Below, in pieces: positions 63,782 to 64,000 of a stretch of 64,000 bases of DNA (position 1 is the first letter of the stretch; each line of letters opens with the position of its first letter). Both the position numbers and the translations under genes were made by a program. The stretch comes from CAVTLG01 sp963802635. Lineage in GTDB: Bacteria > Chloroflexota > Ktedonobacteria > Ktedonobacterales > Ktedonobacteraceae. Location of the stretch: the NCBI GenBank assembly GCA_963802635.1, contig CAWDJJ010000001.1, positions 1,860,001 through 1,924,000 of the forward strand. Reading direction: 5' to 3'. Below the pieces are notes generated by a model. That model was not told the origin of the DNA, did not search any database, and worked only from the letters and a program-made list of their open reading frames with translations.

Positions 63782-64000
63782 CTACTGACGTTGACCACGG
63801 GCTGCAACGCGCCATACATCTTTCACGATGCCATTTTGCATTACCACAATCTCGTCTGAGAGGTTAACGCTTGTACAGACATGATTGGGGAAAAAGGTGA
63901 GCTTATCGCCAATCTGGGGATTGTAACCTGATGCGAGACGGACGATGCCATGTTCCTCGCTCATGCGCTCGACAACGTTATGTTGACCATCAGTGGTTAC
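63782..64000 (-). CDS. D-threonine aldolase/D-serine dehydratase-like protein, C-terminal end (runs off the right edge)
   Basis: The last 73 codons, open to base 64000. TDGQHNVVERMSEEHGIVRLASG, then IGDKLTFFPNHVCTSVNLSDEIVVM and the end VKDVWRVAARGQ match the C-terminal domain of fold-type III PLP enzymes of the DSD1 family, where His and Cys of PNHVC bind the metal. The PLP barrel lies outside the window. Confidence 0.75.
   Translation of the reverse strand, partial: VTTDGQHNVVERMSEEHGIVRLASGYNPQIGDKLTFFPNHVCTSVNLSDEIVVMQNGIVKDVWRVAARGQRQ

Overview
The window reads like chromosome of a Ktedonobacteria-type member of the Chloroflexota. The signs are two Ser/Thr kinases fused to WD40-like repeats, HTH-NB-ARC-TPR regulators, an effector-associated-domain (EAD) TIR protein, a class III PHA synthase cluster, a menaquinone operon, moderate GC and many short dispersed palindromic repeats. 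This assignment is inferred from gene content; no rRNA is present.

Layout. 1-12 kb: a truncated XRE protein, two tandem WD40 kinases separated by a 459-bp IS200/IS605-type remnant, DoxX, an ATP-grasp enzyme, an MscS-like membrane protein and a GlpF-type aquaglyceroporin. 12-16 kb: a lineage-specific, highly charged repeat protein split by a frameshift, then a duplicated internal fragment of prfA. 16-19 kb: an SPFH protein and a divergent NAD-kinase-like protein under one promoter with a perfect palindrome, then prfA with a 1-base frameshift. 19-28 kb: a polyhydroxyalkanoate island (PHB depolymerase-type esterase, phaA, phaB, phaC, phaE, a PadR regulator, phaJ, a phasin). 28-33 kb: a CIRCE-controlled Clp ATPase with its own zinc finger, an orphan sensor kinase and an unknown protein. 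33-37 kb: tRNA-Trp, a PD-(D/E)XK nuclease-like gene, tRNA-Ser, a DNA methyltransferase fused to an Mrr-like domain, and a single-domain response regulator. 37-46 kb: menF-D-H-B-C-E on the minus strand. 46-49 kb: a HAD hydrolase pair, then nrtR-pncA. 49-60.5 kb: a probable conflict locus (EAD-pseudokinase, SF1 helicase and a winged-helix-like protein, divergent from an EAD-TIR gene), interrupted by a complete IS1634-like element, followed by a frameshifted HTH-NB-ARC-TPR gene. 60.8-64 kb: a NYN-like protein, a glycosyltransferase and the end of a D-threonine aldolase-like gene.

Two small regulons can be proposed from sequence alone. (i) TTAGTGT-N7-ACACTAA lies at or next to the -10 box of two otherwise similar sigma70-type promoters, one for the SPFH/NAD-kinase-like operon and one for nrtR-pncA, which suggests NrtR control of NAD metabolism. 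(ii) GCATCTATRTGCA abuts the -10 box of both the padR gene and the phasin gene, with ACACCTATATGCA nearby in each, which suggests autoregulation plus phasin control as in PhaR/PhaQ systems.

Seven apparent single-base frameshifts occur in the window (repeat protein, prfA, phasin, winged-helix protein, and three in the NB-ARC gene), several beside homopolymers. Because prfA is normally essential, sequencing error is a serious possibility, and the broken genes are described as such rather than declared dead.
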